Shown here: one piece after another, positions 6,293 through 6,529 of the stretch | Layout of the letters: each line of letters starts with the position of its first letter | How positions within the stretch are numbered: position 1 is the first letter of the stretch | NCBI GenBank assembly: GCA_902773365.1 | Contig: CACYEG010000073.1 | Span: forward strand, 1 to 6,529 | Origin: an uncultured Erysipelotrichaceae bacterium | GTDB taxonomy: Bacteria; Bacillota_I; Bacilli_A; RF39; UBA660 | DNA length: 6,529 nucleotides | Direction: 5' to 3' | Position numbers and translations under genes: made by a program | The notes under the pieces: generated by a model | Told to the model about the DNA's origin: nothing | Databases searched by the model: none | The model's input: the letters and a program-made list of their open reading frames with translations, nothing else

Positions 6293-6317
6293 AGCAAAAT
6301 TAAAGTCATGGTAAAAT
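6289..6317 (+). promoter_or_regulatory. Candidate extended -10 promoter for the 3' gene
   Basis: TAAAAT (6312-6317, 5 of 6 matches) is preceded directly by TGG (6309-6311), an extended -10 TGn element. A weak TTGTAG (6289-6294) lies 17 nt upstream as a -35. Transcription would begin about 6324, leaving a 5' UTR of only about 12 nt before ATG 6336. Confidence 0.4.
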
Positions 6318-6335
6318 AATAATAAGTCGATAAAA

Positions 6336-6529
6336 ATGATAGTATTTAACAAAATTAATGAACTATTTAATAAACTTTACACGTTATCATTTAGAATTCA
6401 ATTTTTAAATGGCAACTGCCTAAAAATAATTGCAATGTTAATTATGCTTATGGATCATTTTACGAAGAGTTTCTTTATTTATAATTTTAATAATATTTGT
6501 GATGTGTTAAGTATTTCTACATATATGAT
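6336..6529 (+). CDS. N-terminal part of a TraX-like membrane protein
   Basis: An open frame runs from ATG 6336 to the window edge, giving 64 codons without a stop. After a basic, Phe-rich start it reads FLNGNCLKIIAMLIMLMDHF (about residues 23-42), then another hydrophobic stretch. A Gly/Asn turn followed by LKIIAM, hydrophobic residues and a (M/I)DH motif is the N-terminal hallmark of TraX family proteins, multi-pass membrane proteins named for the F-pilin N-acetylating TraX and common in Bacillota, where their role is usually unknown. The start is the only ATG after the in-frame stop at 6312-6314, but no clear Shine-Dalgarno sequence precedes it, so translation may be weak or leader-poor. 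It follows the ileS terminator and is a separate unit. The family call rests on this short motif only. Confidence 0.65.
   Translation, partial: MIVFNKINELFNKLYTLSFRIQFLNGNCLKIIAMLIMLMDHFTKSFFIYNFNNICDVLSISTYM

Overview
The window is AT-rich bacterial DNA with strong AGGAGG-type ribosome binding sites, U-tract terminators, a T-box leader and a sortase-type surface-protein tail. Together these point to a low-GC Bacillota (Firmicutes) or close relative, possibly an uncultured gut-type lineage; I cannot name the genus. The standard genetic code applies: all 22 Trp codons of ileS are TGG, and all four visible stop codons are TAA.

Layout, everything on the + strand. (1) 1-153: the 3' end of a cell-surface protein with an NPQTA sorting signal, a membrane segment and a basic tail, followed by an intrinsic terminator. 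(2) 189-2743: an operon with a candidate promoter overlapping that terminator, a structured leader of about 110 nt, rpsB (ribosomal protein S2 with a long C-terminal extension ending in a Rho-N/SAP-like module), tsf (EF-Ts), and a 188-aa membrane-anchored thioredoxin-like protein without cysteines whose start codon overlaps the tsf stop. A terminator is built into the end of the last gene. (3) 2744-2920: a short region with what looks like a decayed small ORF. (4) 2921-6292: a consensus promoter (TTGACA, 17 nt, TATAAT), a complete isoleucine T-box leader, ileS (1030 aa, eukaryote-like type 2) and a terminator overlapping its stop. (5) 6289-6529: a probable extended -10 promoter and the N-terminal part of a TraX-like membrane protein running off the window.

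The theme is translation: S2 and EF-Ts are the standard pair, and ileS is a separate transcription unit controlled by uncharged tRNA-Ile. The canonical partners pyrH and frr do not follow tsf. The most noteworthy points are the altered HIGH motif (GIHH) of this IleRS, which predicts natural mupirocin resistance; the S2 fusion-like tail; the cysteine-free thioredoxin-like protein coupled to tsf; and the uncharacterised rpsB leader. I see no evidence of a wholly new multi-gene system, mobile element or CRISPR array here.
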